In this document: in pieces, positions 24,364 through 37,362 of the stretch | How positions within the stretch are numbered: position 1 is the first letter of the stretch | Layout: each line of letters starts with the position of its first letter | Origin: Vulcanimicrobiota bacterium | Lineage (GTDB): Bacteria > Vulcanimicrobiota > Vulcanimicrobiia > Vulcanimicrobiales > Vulcanimicrobiaceae | NCBI GenBank assembly: GCA_027306785.1 | Contig: DAHUZB010000007.1 | Span: 1 to 64,000, forward strand | Direction of reading: 5' to 3' | DNA length: 64,000 bases | Translations under genes and position numbers: made by a program | The notes under the pieces: generated by a model | Told to the model about the DNA's origin: nothing | The model's input: the letters and a program-made list of their open reading frames with translations, nothing else | The model's database searches: none

Positions 24364-25421
24364 ACCGCGTCGGTGAAGGCTTGCGTTGAGAGCGGCGCGC
24401 CGTCGCGGGCGACATCGGCGGTACGCGCGCCGTCGGCGTAGGCGCGCTCCACCGCGCGTTCGATGCGGGCGGCGTTCGCGTCGTCGGCGAGGCTGTACCG
24501 CAGCAGCAGCGCGGCCGAGAGCATCGCGGCGGTCGGATTCGCGATGCCCTTGCCCGCGATATCGGGCGCGGTTCCGCCGATCGGTTCGTATAATCCGAAC
24601 TGCCGTCCGGGAGTGCCGCGCGTGCCGAGGCTCGCGCTCGGCAGCGTGCCGATCGAGCCGGTCAGAATCGCCGCTTCGTCGGAGAGGATGTCGCCGAACA
24701 TATTCTCGGTCACGATCACGTCGAAGTCGCCGGGACGCCGTACGAGCTGCATCGCGGCGTTGTCCACCAGCAGATGCTCGAGCTTCACGTCGGGGTAGTC
24801 GGGCGCGATGCGCTCGGTCACGCGACGCCACAGGCGCGAGGTCTCCAAGATGTTCTGCTTGTCGACCGAGGTGAGATGCTTGCGCCGTCCGCGGGCGAGT
24901 TCGAAACCGGTGCGCACGATGCGCTCGATCTCCGGGGCGCGGTAGATCATCGTATCGACCGCCGCCTCCACGCCGTCTTCGGTGCGCTGCTCCTTCGGCT
25001 TGCCGTAGTAGATGCCGCCGGTCAGTTCGCGCACGACCACGAGATCGAGCCCGCGCACGAGCTCGGGCTTGAGCGACGAGGCGTCTTCGAGTCCCGGAAA
25101 TACGCGCACCGGGCGGATGTTCGCATAGAGTTCGTAATCGCGGCGCAGCACGAAGAGCGCGTACTCCGGGCGTTCCGCGAGCGGCTTGGCATCGTACTCG
25201 GGCAATCCCACGCTACCGAAGAGAATCGCGTCGCTGCGCTCGCAGGTCGCGCGCGCGTCGTCGGGGAGCGCGGGCAGGCCGCGTTTGAGCGCGGCGCCGC
25301 CGATCTCGTGCTCGATGCACGCGATGTCGGGGCGCACGGCACGCAGCACCGCGACCGCGGCATGCGTGACTTCAGGTCCGATCCCGTCGCCGGGAAGAAC
25401 CGCGATCGTGGGAGCCGACAC
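24348..25421 (-). CDS. leuB: 3-isopropylmalate dehydrogenase
   Basis: A 357-residue NAD-dependent beta-decarboxylating dehydrogenase of leucine synthesis. Seen: VLPGDGIGPEV at the start, IRPVRVFPGL and LVVVRELTGGIYYG with substrate Arg and Tyr residues, SVDKQNILETSRLWR, and the metal/NAD blocks VTENMFGDILSDEA and EPIGGTAPDIAGKGIANP in two parts. Length is typical. It lies three bases downstream of a divIVA-type gene on the same strand, an unusual neighbour; leuC/leuD are not in the window. Confidence 0.97.
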   Translation of the reverse strand: MSAPTIAVLPGDGIGPEVTHAAVAVLRAVRPDIACIEHEIGGAALKRGLPALPDDARATCERSDAILFGSVGLPEYDAKPLAERPEYALFVLRRDYELYANIRPVRVFPGLEDASSLKPELVRGLDLVVVRELTGGIYYGKPKEQRTEDGVEAAVDTMIYRAPEIERIVRTGFELARGRRKHLTSVDKQNILETSRLWRRVTERIAPDYPDVKLEHLLVDNAAMQLVRRPGDFDVIVTENMFGDILSDEAAILTGSIGTLPSASLGTRGTPGRQFGLYEPIGGTAPDIAGKGIANPTAAMLSAALLLRYSLADDANAARIERAVERAYADGARTADVARDGAPLSTQAFTDAVIARL

Positions 25422-25424
25422 GCG

Positions 25425-25967
25425 CTACTCGACCGTCAGATGCGTCGGCGCCGGAGCGTCGGTTGCGGGTGCGGATGCGGCCGCGACTTGGCCGTTCGTC
25501 GAGAACGGCGTCGGCGTCGTCGCGTGCGCGCCGTCGAGCAGCGAGAGATGCGTCATCAGCAGGCCGCGCAGTTCGCTCTTCACCTTATCCACCGCTTCGA
25601 TCGTGCGTTGATGCTCGCGACGCGTCTCGGCGATCGCATCATTGTAGCTTGCGATCTCGCGCTCCGCGGCCAGGCGCGCCTGCTCGCGAATCAAGTCGGC
25701 CTCTTTGTGCGCCGACGCCTTTACTTCGTCGGCGGTGCGCTGCGCGAGCACGAGCGTGTTCTGCAGCGACTCTTCCATCGCTTTGAAGTGGCTGATGCGT
25801 TCCTTGAGGTCGGCGATTTCGGCCTGCAGCGCGGCGCGGTGCTGCGCGTCGTCTTCGAGCGTTTCGATCACTTCGTCGAGAAACTGATCGACCTCGGCGC
25901 GATCGTAGCCTTGCAGCGCCTTCTTGAAGCTCTTGTGCTGAATGTCGATCGGGGTGATTCGTTCCAC
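25425..25967 (-). CDS. divIVA: DivIVA-domain cell-division protein
   Basis: A 180-residue protein. The N-terminal DivIVA domain reads ITPIDIQHKSFKKALQGYDR followed by AEVDQFLDEVIETLE, then a long coiled coil rich in Glu, Arg, Lys and Ala to about residue 135 and a low-complexity Ala/Thr/Pro tail. DivIVA proteins bind curved membrane at poles or septa and recruit growth or division machinery. It starts four bases after sepF, consistent with the yggS-sepF-divIVA order of many monoderms and some diderms. leuB follows at once. Confidence 0.92.
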   Translation of the reverse strand: MERITPIDIQHKSFKKALQGYDRAEVDQFLDEVIETLEDDAQHRAALQAEIADLKERISHFKAMEESLQNTLVLAQRTADEVKASAHKEADLIREQARLAAEREIASYNDAIAETRREHQRTIEAVDKVKSELRGLLMTHLSLLDGAHATTPTPFSTNGQVAAASAPATDAPAPTHLTVE

Positions 25968-25971
25968 GCGT

Positions 25972-26391
25972 CTAGCCTCGGTTGGACATGAAGTCGAGCG
26001 TACCGTCGGACATCATCGTATCACGCAACCCCGCCGCGTTCACCACGACTCCGGCCGGAACGATCAGGTAGATCGATTCCGCGAGCTTTTGTATCTTGCC
26101 GTCGATCGTGTACGCCACGCCCGACGTAAAATCGACCACGCGCTGCAGCAGCGTGCGATCCGCGTTCTGCAGGTTCACGATCACGACCTGACGGCTGCGC
26201 AACGCGTCGGCGATCTCGACGACGTCTTGGAACGATCGCGGTGAATAGACGCTCACTTCGGTGCCCGGGCGACGCCCGGCATTGGTAAGCGGCACGACGC
26301 GACCGCCGGCGGTCACCGGCTCGTCGTCGTAGAGTTCGTCGTCTTCGTCGCGAATCGAGAAGAACGATCCGATCTTGCTGAACATGCTCAT
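25972..26391 (-). CDS. sepF: Cell-division protein SepF
   Basis: A 139-residue FtsZ-membrane tether. The conserved core is VSVYSPRSFQDVVEIADALR, QVVIVNLQNADRTLLQRVVD and FTSGVAYTIDGKIQKLAES, followed by IYLIVPAGVVVNA. SepF polymerises into rings and anchors FtsZ through an amphipathic N-terminus; here the N-terminus (MSMFSKIGSFFSI) fits such a helix. It lies between yggS and divIVA, all on the minus strand. Confidence 0.95.
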   Translation of the reverse strand: MSMFSKIGSFFSIRDEDDELYDDEPVTAGGRVVPLTNAGRRPGTEVSVYSPRSFQDVVEIADALRSRQVVIVNLQNADRTLLQRVVDFTSGVAYTIDGKIQKLAESIYLIVPAGVVVNAAGLRDTMMSDGTLDFMSNRG

Positions 26392-26418
26392 CTCGCGGGA
26401 GGCCTCCCGTCCTTTTCG

Positions 26419-27084
26419 TTAGTCGTACCGACGTTCGCCGAAGAGCGCGGTACCGATGCGCACCATCGTGGAGCCGGCCCGAACCGCTTCGCGCCAATCC
26501 CCCGACATGCCGATTGAGAGCGTACTTCCACCCACACGCGCAAACGTCTTGGCGGCCAAGGCAAACGCGGCCTCGATCTCGCCTCGATCTTCGGTGATCG
26601 GGCCGATCGCCATCACCCCATCCAGGCGCAGGGCGGGGAGCGCGCGGATCACCTCGGCCAGCGCTTCGGCCTCGGCGGGCGGACAGCCGAAGCGCTCGCT
26701 CGGCGAGATATTCAGCTGGATCAGCACGCGCAGCTCGCGTCCGGCGCGGGCCGCCGCGTTGCCGAGAGCCGTCGCCGCCTCGGGGCGATCCACGCTCTGC
26801 ACCACGTCGAAGGCCTGCACGAGCGCCTTGGCCTTGTTGGTCTGGAAGTGCCCGATGAAGTGCTTCTCCACCGGCGGCAGGCCGACGAACTTCTCGAGCG
26901 CCTCCTGCACGTAGTTTTCGCCGATGGCGTCGAGCCCGGCACCGACCGCCTCGACGATCGCCGACGCGGGCTGACGCTTGCTCACGCCGAGGATGCGCAC
27001 GCTGCCCGCGGCCCGGCCGCAGGCCCGAACCTCGCCCTCGATCTCGGCGCGCAGCGCCGCGAGTCGCTCGGCGATGCCGGTCAT
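26419..27084 (-). CDS. yggS: Pyridoxal-phosphate homeostasis protein (YggS family)
   Basis: A 221-residue single-domain fold-type III PLP protein. The PLP lysine lies in ILGVSKRQPASAIVEA; other family blocks are AIGENYVQEALEK, HFIGHFQTNKAKAL and LSIGMSGDWREAVRAGSTMV followed by RIGTALFG. It controls PLP and amino acid balance without a known enzymatic reaction. Its start overlaps the lgt stop by four bases. In many bacteria it sits before sepF as here. Confidence 0.95.
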   Translation of the reverse strand: MTGIAERLAALRAEIEGEVRACGRAAGSVRILGVSKRQPASAIVEAVGAGLDAIGENYVQEALEKFVGLPPVEKHFIGHFQTNKAKALVQAFDVVQSVDRPEAATALGNAAARAGRELRVLIQLNISPSERFGCPPAEAEALAEVIRALPALRLDGVMAIGPITEDRGEIEAAFALAAKTFARVGGSTLSIGMSGDWREAVRAGSTMVRIGTALFGERRYD

Positions 27085-27938
27085 GACTTCGCGGGCGCGG
27101 CGCTCTCCGTCACCTCGGTGCGCCGGTCACGGCGCAGGCAGTACACGATCGCGAAGATGCCGATCGGAATCATCGGCAACGCGTAGAGTTGGCCGCCGGT
27201 GATCGGGCCCAAGTGGAAATCGGCGTGGCGCCAGATCTCCGCGATGCTGCGCGTGATCCCGTAGAGCGTAAACCAGGTCCAGGCCACCACCCCGTCGGGC
27301 GGACGGCGCTTGTAGACGTAGAGCAGGATCGGCAGCGTGAGGATGTCGAGCACCGCTTCGTAGAGCTGCGCGGGGTGCCGGTAGTAGAGGCCCCACACCT
27401 GCGCGTCGCCCGGACGGTTCGGCAGCATGCACCAGGGGCGGTCGGGACGGCAGATGTCGCCCCAGAGCTCGTCGTTGATGAAGTTGACGATTCGGGTGAG
27501 GGTGATGCCGATCGGCAGCATGGGCACCACCTCGTCGCCCAGCACCGTGTACTTCAGCGCCGGATGCTTGCGCACGAAGAGCCAGATGGCGATCATCACG
27601 CCGACCATCCCGCCGTGGAAGGCCATGCCGCCGTTCCACACCGCGATCACGTTGAGCGGGTTGCTCGTGTAAAAACTCAGGTCGTGCTTGGAGATGATGT
27701 CGTTGATGACGAAGAAGGTTCGGCCCCCGAGCAAAACACCGACCAGCGCGTAGAACAGGAAGTCCTGGATCTGCTCGCGGGTCAAACCCAGGCGGCGGCG
27801 CCCGTTCGAACGGCTCATCCACAGGTAGACGCAGATGAAGCCGACCAGATAGGCAATGCCGTACCAGTGAACCTTCAGCGGTCCGAGGTGAATCGCGATG
27901 GGGTCGACATTTGTCGGATAGTTAAACCAATGCTGCAT
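27081..27938 (-). CDS. lgt: Prolipoprotein diacylglyceryl transferase
   Basis: A 285-residue polytopic enzyme that transfers diacylglycerol from phosphatidylglycerol to the lipobox cysteine. The HWYGIAYLVGF N-terminal block and the loop ITLTRIVNFINDELWGD match the family; the central signature usually reads GRIGNFINxE, so Gly is replaced here by Thr-Arg-Ile-Val while Arg, Asn and Glu are kept. ATG 27938 is preferred (MQHWFNYP); longer starts would run into the divergent ccdA. With lspA across the divergent promoter it supplies lipoprotein maturation for the many lipoproteins in the window. Confidence 0.95.
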   Translation of the reverse strand: MQHWFNYPTNVDPIAIHLGPLKVHWYGIAYLVGFICVYLWMSRSNGRRRLGLTREQIQDFLFYALVGVLLGGRTFFVINDIISKHDLSFYTSNPLNVIAVWNGGMAFHGGMVGVMIAIWLFVRKHPALKYTVLGDEVVPMLPIGITLTRIVNFINDELWGDICRPDRPWCMLPNRPGDAQVWGLYYRHPAQLYEAVLDILTLPILLYVYKRRPPDGVVAWTWFTLYGITRSIAEIWRHADFHLGPITGGQLYALPMIPIGIFAIVYCLRRDRRTEVTESAAPAKS

Positions 27939-27957
27939 CGAGAAGGTCTCTCGTATC

Positions 27958-28689
27958 GTGAGTAGCACGCATATCACTATTGGGATCGCGTTCCTAGCGG
28001 GGCTCGTTTCCTTCGTCTCTCCATGCGTCCTCCCGCTGGTTCCGGCATATTTGTCGCTGCTGACGGGACGAAGTCTGGAAACGCTCTCCGCAGGAGACTC
28101 GGGAGCGGAACTGCGCGGTCTCGCCGTCGGTCACGCGCTCGCGTTCATCGCCGGCTTCACCGTGGTCTTCGTGGCGCTCGGCCTTACCGCGAGCGCCTTC
28201 GGCGCGGCGCTCAACGCGCATCGCGTGCTGATCGCGCAAATCGGCGGCACGATCGTCGTGATCCTCGGCCTGCAGATGATGGGGATGCTGCGCATCCCGT
28301 TCCTGATGCGCGATACGCGCGTCCACGTGCAGCGCGAAAACCGCAGCTTTTGGAGCTCGGGGGTGGTGGGGATCGCCTTCGCCGCCGGTTGGTCGCCCTG
28401 CATCGGGCCGATTCTGGCGGGAATTCTGGCGATTGCGTCGCAGCAGCACAACGCCGAGGCGGCGCTGCTGCTCTTGGTCTACTCCCTGGGACTGGCCGTG
28501 CCGTTTCTGCTGACCGCACTCGCGATCGGGGCGGTGCTGCCGGTGCTCAACCGCATCAAGCGCTTCCTGCCGGCGATCGAGTTCGTCGCGGGACTCTTCC
28601 TGGTCGCGGTCGGGCTCGTGCTCGTCAACAACGCGTTTCTCACCGTCGCAGGATGGTTCTATCAATTTGTCCCGACTCCGAACCTTTAA
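27958..28689 (+). CDS. ccdA: CcdA/DsbD-type transmembrane thiol-disulfide carrier
   Basis: A 243-residue six-helix protein that passes electrons from cytoplasmic thioredoxin across the membrane. Both redox Cys are present in the expected motifs: VSFVSPCVLPLVPAYLS in helix 1 and AAGWSPCIGPILAGILA in helix 4. It typically serves cytochrome c maturation. GTG 27958 is the start; the 19-base gap to the divergent lgt start must hold both promoters. Its end overlaps lspA. Confidence 0.93.
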   Translation: MSSTHITIGIAFLAGLVSFVSPCVLPLVPAYLSLLTGRSLETLSAGDSGAELRGLAVGHALAFIAGFTVVFVALGLTASAFGAALNAHRVLIAQIGGTIVVILGLQMMGMLRIPFLMRDTRVHVQRENRSFWSSGVVGIAFAAGWSPCIGPILAGILAIASQQHNAEAALLLLVYSLGLAVPFLLTALAIGAVLPVLNRIKRFLPAIEFVAGLFLVAVGLVLVNNAFLTVAGWFYQFVPTPNL

Positions 28690-29120
28690 CCCGAGCGTCC
28701 TGATCGCCGTCGTCGCGATCGTCGCGTTCGCGCTCGATCAGTACACGAAGCACCTCGTGGTCTCGTCGTTCTTGCCCGGCGAGAGCCGCATCGTCATTCC
28801 GCGTCTGCTGAAGTGGACGTACGAACGCAATATCCACGGCGCGTTCGGCCTCTTCGGAAGCAACGGCGTGCTGCTGATCGTGATGGCGATCGCGGTGCTC
28901 GTCGTATTTTGGCTCAGCTTTCGCGATGCCGCCGCGCGCTCGCGCCTGGTCTGCGTCGCGTTCGGACTCATCGTCGGCGGCGCGATCGGCAATATCGTCG
29001 ATCGCGTGCACTTCGGCTATGTGGTCGACTTCGTCGACTTCTACCGGATTTGGCCCGACATCTTCAACATCGGCGACACCTGCATCTCCGTCGGCGTCGC
29101 TCTGCTGCTGCTCTCGAGCC

Positions 29121-29146
<26 letters not shown>
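28667..29146 (+). CDS. lspA: Lipoprotein signal peptidase (signal peptidase II)
   Basis: A 159-residue aspartic protease with four helices. Catalytic Asp residues sit in IGNIVDRVHFG and VVDFVDFYRIWPD, and ALDQYTKHLV with NIHGAFGLF are family blocks. It removes signal peptides from lipoproteins after Lgt acts. The start is a TTG at 28667 inside the last codons of ccdA; no ATG or GTG is better placed. The end overlaps rluD, so ccdA-lspA-rluD-tgt is one tightly overlapping unit. Confidence 0.95.
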
Positions 29147-31092
<1,946 letters not shown>

Positions 31093-31153
31093 TGCGTTTC
31101 GCCGCGTGAACGAGCGCAAAAGCGGGAATGAGATCGGCATCGGAGGATTCACG

Positions 31154-31822
31154 ATGCCGAAGATTTTGATCGTCGTTACCGGCCACGGGCAACTCGACGC
31201 CGAGCACAGAACGGGTCTGTGGCTGGACGAATACGCGATCCCGCGACGCGCGTTTCGCGAGGCGGGATTCGAGGTTGTGACCGCAAGCCCGCACGGCGGC
31301 CAAGCACCGATCGATCCGCGCAGCCTGGAGGGCACCTCACCCGATCCCGATGCGATCGCCGCGCTGCGCGAGACGCTGACCATCGCGCAAGCGGGCGATG
31401 CCTCCGCCTACGACGCGATCTTCTTTCCCGGCGGACACGGCACGATGTTCGATCTTGCGACGAACGAGCCGGTGAAGGCGCTGCTCTCGGAGTTCGACGC
31501 GCAGGACAAGATCGTCGCCGCGGTCTGTCACGGACCGGCGGCATTCGTCGATGCAATCAGCGCCGTCGATCCCACCCGCCTGCTCGTGCGCGGGCGACGC
31601 ATCACCGCCTTCACCGATAGCGAAGAGCGCGCGGTGAAGCTCGATCGCGTCGTGCCGTTCTTACTCGCATCGAAACTCCGCGAGCAAGGCGCGACCGTGA
31701 TCGAGCGGAGCGATTGGGTCGATCACGTGGAGATCGACGGCACGTGGATCACCGGGCAAAACCCACAGTCGAGCGCAAGCACCGCGAAAGCCGTCATCGA
31801 ACTCCTCGCAGCCCGCGTCTAA
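31154..31822 (+). CDS. DJ-1/PfpI-family protein (Hsp31-like)
   Basis: A 222-residue protein of the class I glutaminase-like superfamily. The nucleophile elbow is VAAVCHGPAAFVDA (Cys then His), and the DAIFFPGGHGTMFDL block and the YAIPRRAFREAGFEV segment are those of Hsp31/YajL-type members that act as glyoxalase III or deglycase-like chaperones. ATG 31154 has a ribosome site (CGGAGGA). It lies 61 bases after tgt with its own -10-like element, and two bases before a Uma2 gene, so it starts a two-gene unit. Confidence 0.9.
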   Translation: MPKILIVVTGHGQLDAEHRTGLWLDEYAIPRRAFREAGFEVVTASPHGGQAPIDPRSLEGTSPDPDAIAALRETLTIAQAGDASAYDAIFFPGGHGTMFDLATNEPVKALLSEFDAQDKIVAAVCHGPAAFVDAISAVDPTRLLVRGRRITAFTDSEERAVKLDRVVPFLLASKLREQGATVIERSDWVDHVEIDGTWITGQNPQSSASTAKAVIELLAARV

Positions 31823-31824
31823 CC

Positions 31825-32352
31825 ATGAACGGCATCGACGAAAAGCCTTACCTCGAATGGTTCGACGGCGCGGAGTGCGTCGCCGTGAGCCCGAATCCGC
31901 CGCACGGCATCGTCGCGATGGAGCTCGGCACGATCATGAACCGCCTGGGAAGCGCCTTCGGTACGGCGGCGGTCGAGGTTCACCTTCGCCTCACCGATGG
32001 AGCCGAGCGCCGCACGGTACTCTTGCCGGACGTCGTGTTCTACCGAAATGACACGCTGCTGAGCATCCCGGCACGGGACCGTATGCTGCCGAACGTTCCA
32101 CCCGACGTCATCGTCGAAGTTCGCTCGCCGAACGATCGCCCGGGGTTCCGCGAAGCGAAGATCGCGCGATACGTCGCGTGGGGCTGCCCCCTCGTCCTCG
32201 ACGTCTCGCTCGAGCCGCGCGCGATCGTGTCGCACGCAAGCGATGGTATCCGCACGTTTCATCCAGGTGATCGCTTCGAACACCCCGCCGCACCCTGGCT
32301 GCAATTCCGCGTCGACGAGGTGTTCGCGAAGCTCGATCTCTTCGGATTCTAG
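31825..32352 (+). CDS. Uma2-family (DUF820) restriction-endonuclease-like protein
   Basis: A 175-residue PD-(D/E)xK-fold protein. The pattern is complete: the metal-site Asp in LLPDVVFYR, Glu in VIVEVRSPND and Lys in REAKIARYVAWG. Uma2 proteins are very common in cyanobacteria, Chloroflexi and similar phyla, where they spread as families of unknown role; nuclease activity is inferred from fold. It follows the PfpI-like gene by two bases and is convergent with the NHL lipoprotein gene four bases away. Confidence 0.85.
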   Translation: MNGIDEKPYLEWFDGAECVAVSPNPPHGIVAMELGTIMNRLGSAFGTAAVEVHLRLTDGAERRTVLLPDVVFYRNDTLLSIPARDRMLPNVPPDVIVEVRSPNDRPGFREAKIARYVAWGCPLVLDVSLEPRAIVSHASDGIRTFHPGDRFEHPAAPWLQFRVDEVFAKLDLFGF

Positions 32353-32356
32353 CGAA

Positions 32357-33358
32357 TCACGGCGTGACGGCGATACCCGTTGGGCTATTGAAGATTCCGC
32401 CGAGCAGTTCGGCGGGGGCAACGCCGCCCGCGGTACCCGGTGGATAGACTTTGACGCGGCCGTTCGGCCCTTCATCGCCGACGTAGACATATCCGAGCGC
32501 GTCGAGTGCAATGCCGTAGGGCGTGCCGACGTACTGCGCCGACGTATACTGACCGATCGGTGCCGCATTGCCCGTCGCGTTCGGGGCATAGATATTCACC
32601 GTACCGTCGCTCGGCGGCATGACGTTCGCGACATAGAGATTTCCGGCGCGATCGAACGCCAGGGCGTTCGGCTTCGTCAGTTGCGCGGCTGCGCCGCTGA
32701 TAACGGCGATCGGCGCCGCATTCCCGGATGCACCCGCGGCGAATTCTTCGATGCTCGGCACATCGGTATCGGCTACCCACAGATTTCCGGCAGCATCGAA
32801 GGCGATGCCGTGCGGATGCATGAGCCCGGTCTGCGAGCCCTGGATCACCGCAACCGGAACCGCGGTGCCGGTCGTTCCCGGCGCGAATTTCTCGATGGCG
32901 TTGTTGGTGACGTCGCTGACGTACAGCGCGCCCGACGCATCGAACGCGAGGCCGTACGGCGTGCCGACGGCAGCCGATGACAGCGTGGCGGAGGGCGGCA
33001 CGTTGCCGTTCGCGTTTGCGGCAAAGCGTAAGATATTCGGTTGCGTTGCCGAAGCGTTCGCGACCCAGAGCGAACCCGAGGTATCGACGGCGAGCGCGAT
33101 CGGCGCGTTCAGGAGCGTCGCGGTGCCCGCGATCGTCGCCGTCGGCAGCGTGCCCGCGCTCGCCGAAGCAGGAAGTGCGAAGATCGAGTCGGCGCCGTTA
33201 TTCGCGACGTAGAGCGTCGTCGCGCCGACCGGAGCGGGCGTAGTCGGAGGAAGCGTGGGGATGCTCGTCGGCATCGGGCCGGGACCGGACGACGTGCCGC
33301 CGCCGCCGCAACCCGAGATCAGCGCGCACAGCGCGAGAGATGCAATCGTACGTTTCAT
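32357..33358 (-). CDS. NHL/SMP-30-type beta-propeller lipoprotein
   Basis: A 333-residue lipoprotein with signal peptide and lipobox (LISGCGGGG). The mature part consists of about six NHL-like blades, each with the pattern P-x-G-I-A-D-x-A-G-N-L-W/Y-V-A-D, for instance PHGIAFDAAGNLWVADTDVP and PYGLAFDASGALYVSDVTNN. Such propellers bind proteins or act as lactonases; here there is no catalytic signature. The start ATG 33358 lies six bases after a TACGCT box. Lipobox plus GGGG spacer recur in two other genes of this window. Confidence 0.85.
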   Translation of the reverse strand: MKRTIASLALCALISGCGGGGTSSGPGPMPTSIPTLPPTTPAPVGATTLYVANNGADSIFALPASASAGTLPTATIAGTATLLNAPIALAVDTSGSLWVANASATQPNILRFAANANGNVPPSATLSSAAVGTPYGLAFDASGALYVSDVTNNAIEKFAPGTTGTAVPVAVIQGSQTGLMHPHGIAFDAAGNLWVADTDVPSIEEFAAGASGNAAPIAVISGAAAQLTKPNALAFDRAGNLYVANVMPPSDGTVNIYAPNATGNAAPIGQYTSAQYVGTPYGIALDALGYVYVGDEGPNGRVKVYPPGTAGGVAPAELLGGIFNSPTGIAVTP

Positions 33359-33370
33359 GCACGCAGCGTA
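33359..33370 (-). promoter_or_regulatory. TAnnnT box six bases before the NHL-lipoprotein start
   Basis: On the minus strand TACGCT (33370-33365) is followed by GCGTGC and the ATG at 33358, the same six-base spacing as before xfp, rqcP and tetR. The box is less AT-rich than the others, so this case is weaker. Confidence 0.35.
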
Positions 33371-33430
33371 CGAAGCACATCTCCCGCGCGTGTGAACGCG
33401 CGATGAAGCTCTACGACCGTTGCGCGCGAA

Positions 33431-36279
<2,849 letters not shown>

Positions 36280-36283
<4 letters not shown>

Positions 36284-37362
36284 GGCTCGCCGAGCAGTTC
36301 GCCAAGCACCTCGAAATTTCGTGCCGCCGCCGCGCGGACGCCCGCAACCCGCTCGTGCAGGTGCGCCGCGAGCACGTCGTGCTGCGACATCAGTCGGTCC
36401 ACGAGTGCATCGGTCTGCGCCGCCTCCGGTGCGGGACGCCCGGGCGTCCAGAGCGGGTCGAGCGGGTAGGCGAGATCCTCGCAGAGCGAGGCGACCTTGG
36501 GATCGTAGGGGATCGCCGCAAACGGCACGCCGAAGCGCGCCGCAAAGATCAGCGCGTGCAGCCGCATGCCGATCACCGCATGCGCGCCGCGGATCACCGC
36601 GGCGGCCCGCTCGAGCGTGCACTCGGGCAGCAGCATCGGCGCGCTCGCGCAGGCGCGAATGATCGTGGTCGAAACCTCCGCATCGCCCGCGCCGCCGATC
36701 GGCAGAAAGGCCGCGCGCACGCCGTGCTGCTCGGCCAGTCGGTCGACCGCGCGTGCGATCGCCTTCACGCCGTCTTTGAGCGGACCGATCTTGCGCACGC
36801 TGACGATCGCATAGGGTTCGGGACCGAGTCCCTCACGCGCGAGATCGGCATCGGCGACCGGAAGATCGTAGAGAAACACGGGGTCGGCGGTCTGTTCCAC
36901 GGGTGTACCCGGTAAGAGTGCGTGCAAGAGCGCGCGCGAACGCGCGTCGCGAACGGTGGCGCGGTCGACGCCGCGACAGAATGATTGTACGACGAATCGC
37001 CCGAGCATATCGAGCGGGCCGATCGATTGCGCGAAGATCATCGTCTTGCGGCGCGCGCGCACCGCTTCGCGCAGGATGCCCGCGTAGTAGAGCACGCTGC
37101 GAATGCTCGTCGCGCTCTGCAGCAGGCCGCCGCCGCCCGAGACGAGCACGTCGGCGCGCTCGATCGCATCGCGAACGCGCCGCATGTTCCAACGCGGCAC
37201 GGCCTCGACGTCCAGATGCGCGGCGGTCGCCTCGGGGGTGGCCGAAAGCACCTCGATCCGCACGCGCGGGAAGCGCGCGCGGATCTGTGCGACGATCACC
37301 TCGAGCAGCGCCTCGTCGCCGAGGTTACCGAACCCGTAGTAGCCCGAGAGCAATACACGCAC
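36280..37362 (-). CDS. csaB: Polysaccharide pyruvyl transferase CsaB
   Basis: A 360-residue transferase adding pyruvate ketals to secondary cell-wall polymer, the group that S-layer-homology (SLH) domains bind. Seen: LLSGYYGFGNLGDEALL at the N-terminus, VLVSGGGGLLQSATS, MIFAQSIGPL and the C-terminal GMRLHALIFAARFGVPFAAI block typical of the family. It overlaps both DUF5693 (38 bases) and ileS (4 bases). Its presence predicts SLH-anchored surface proteins elsewhere in the genome. Confidence 0.92.
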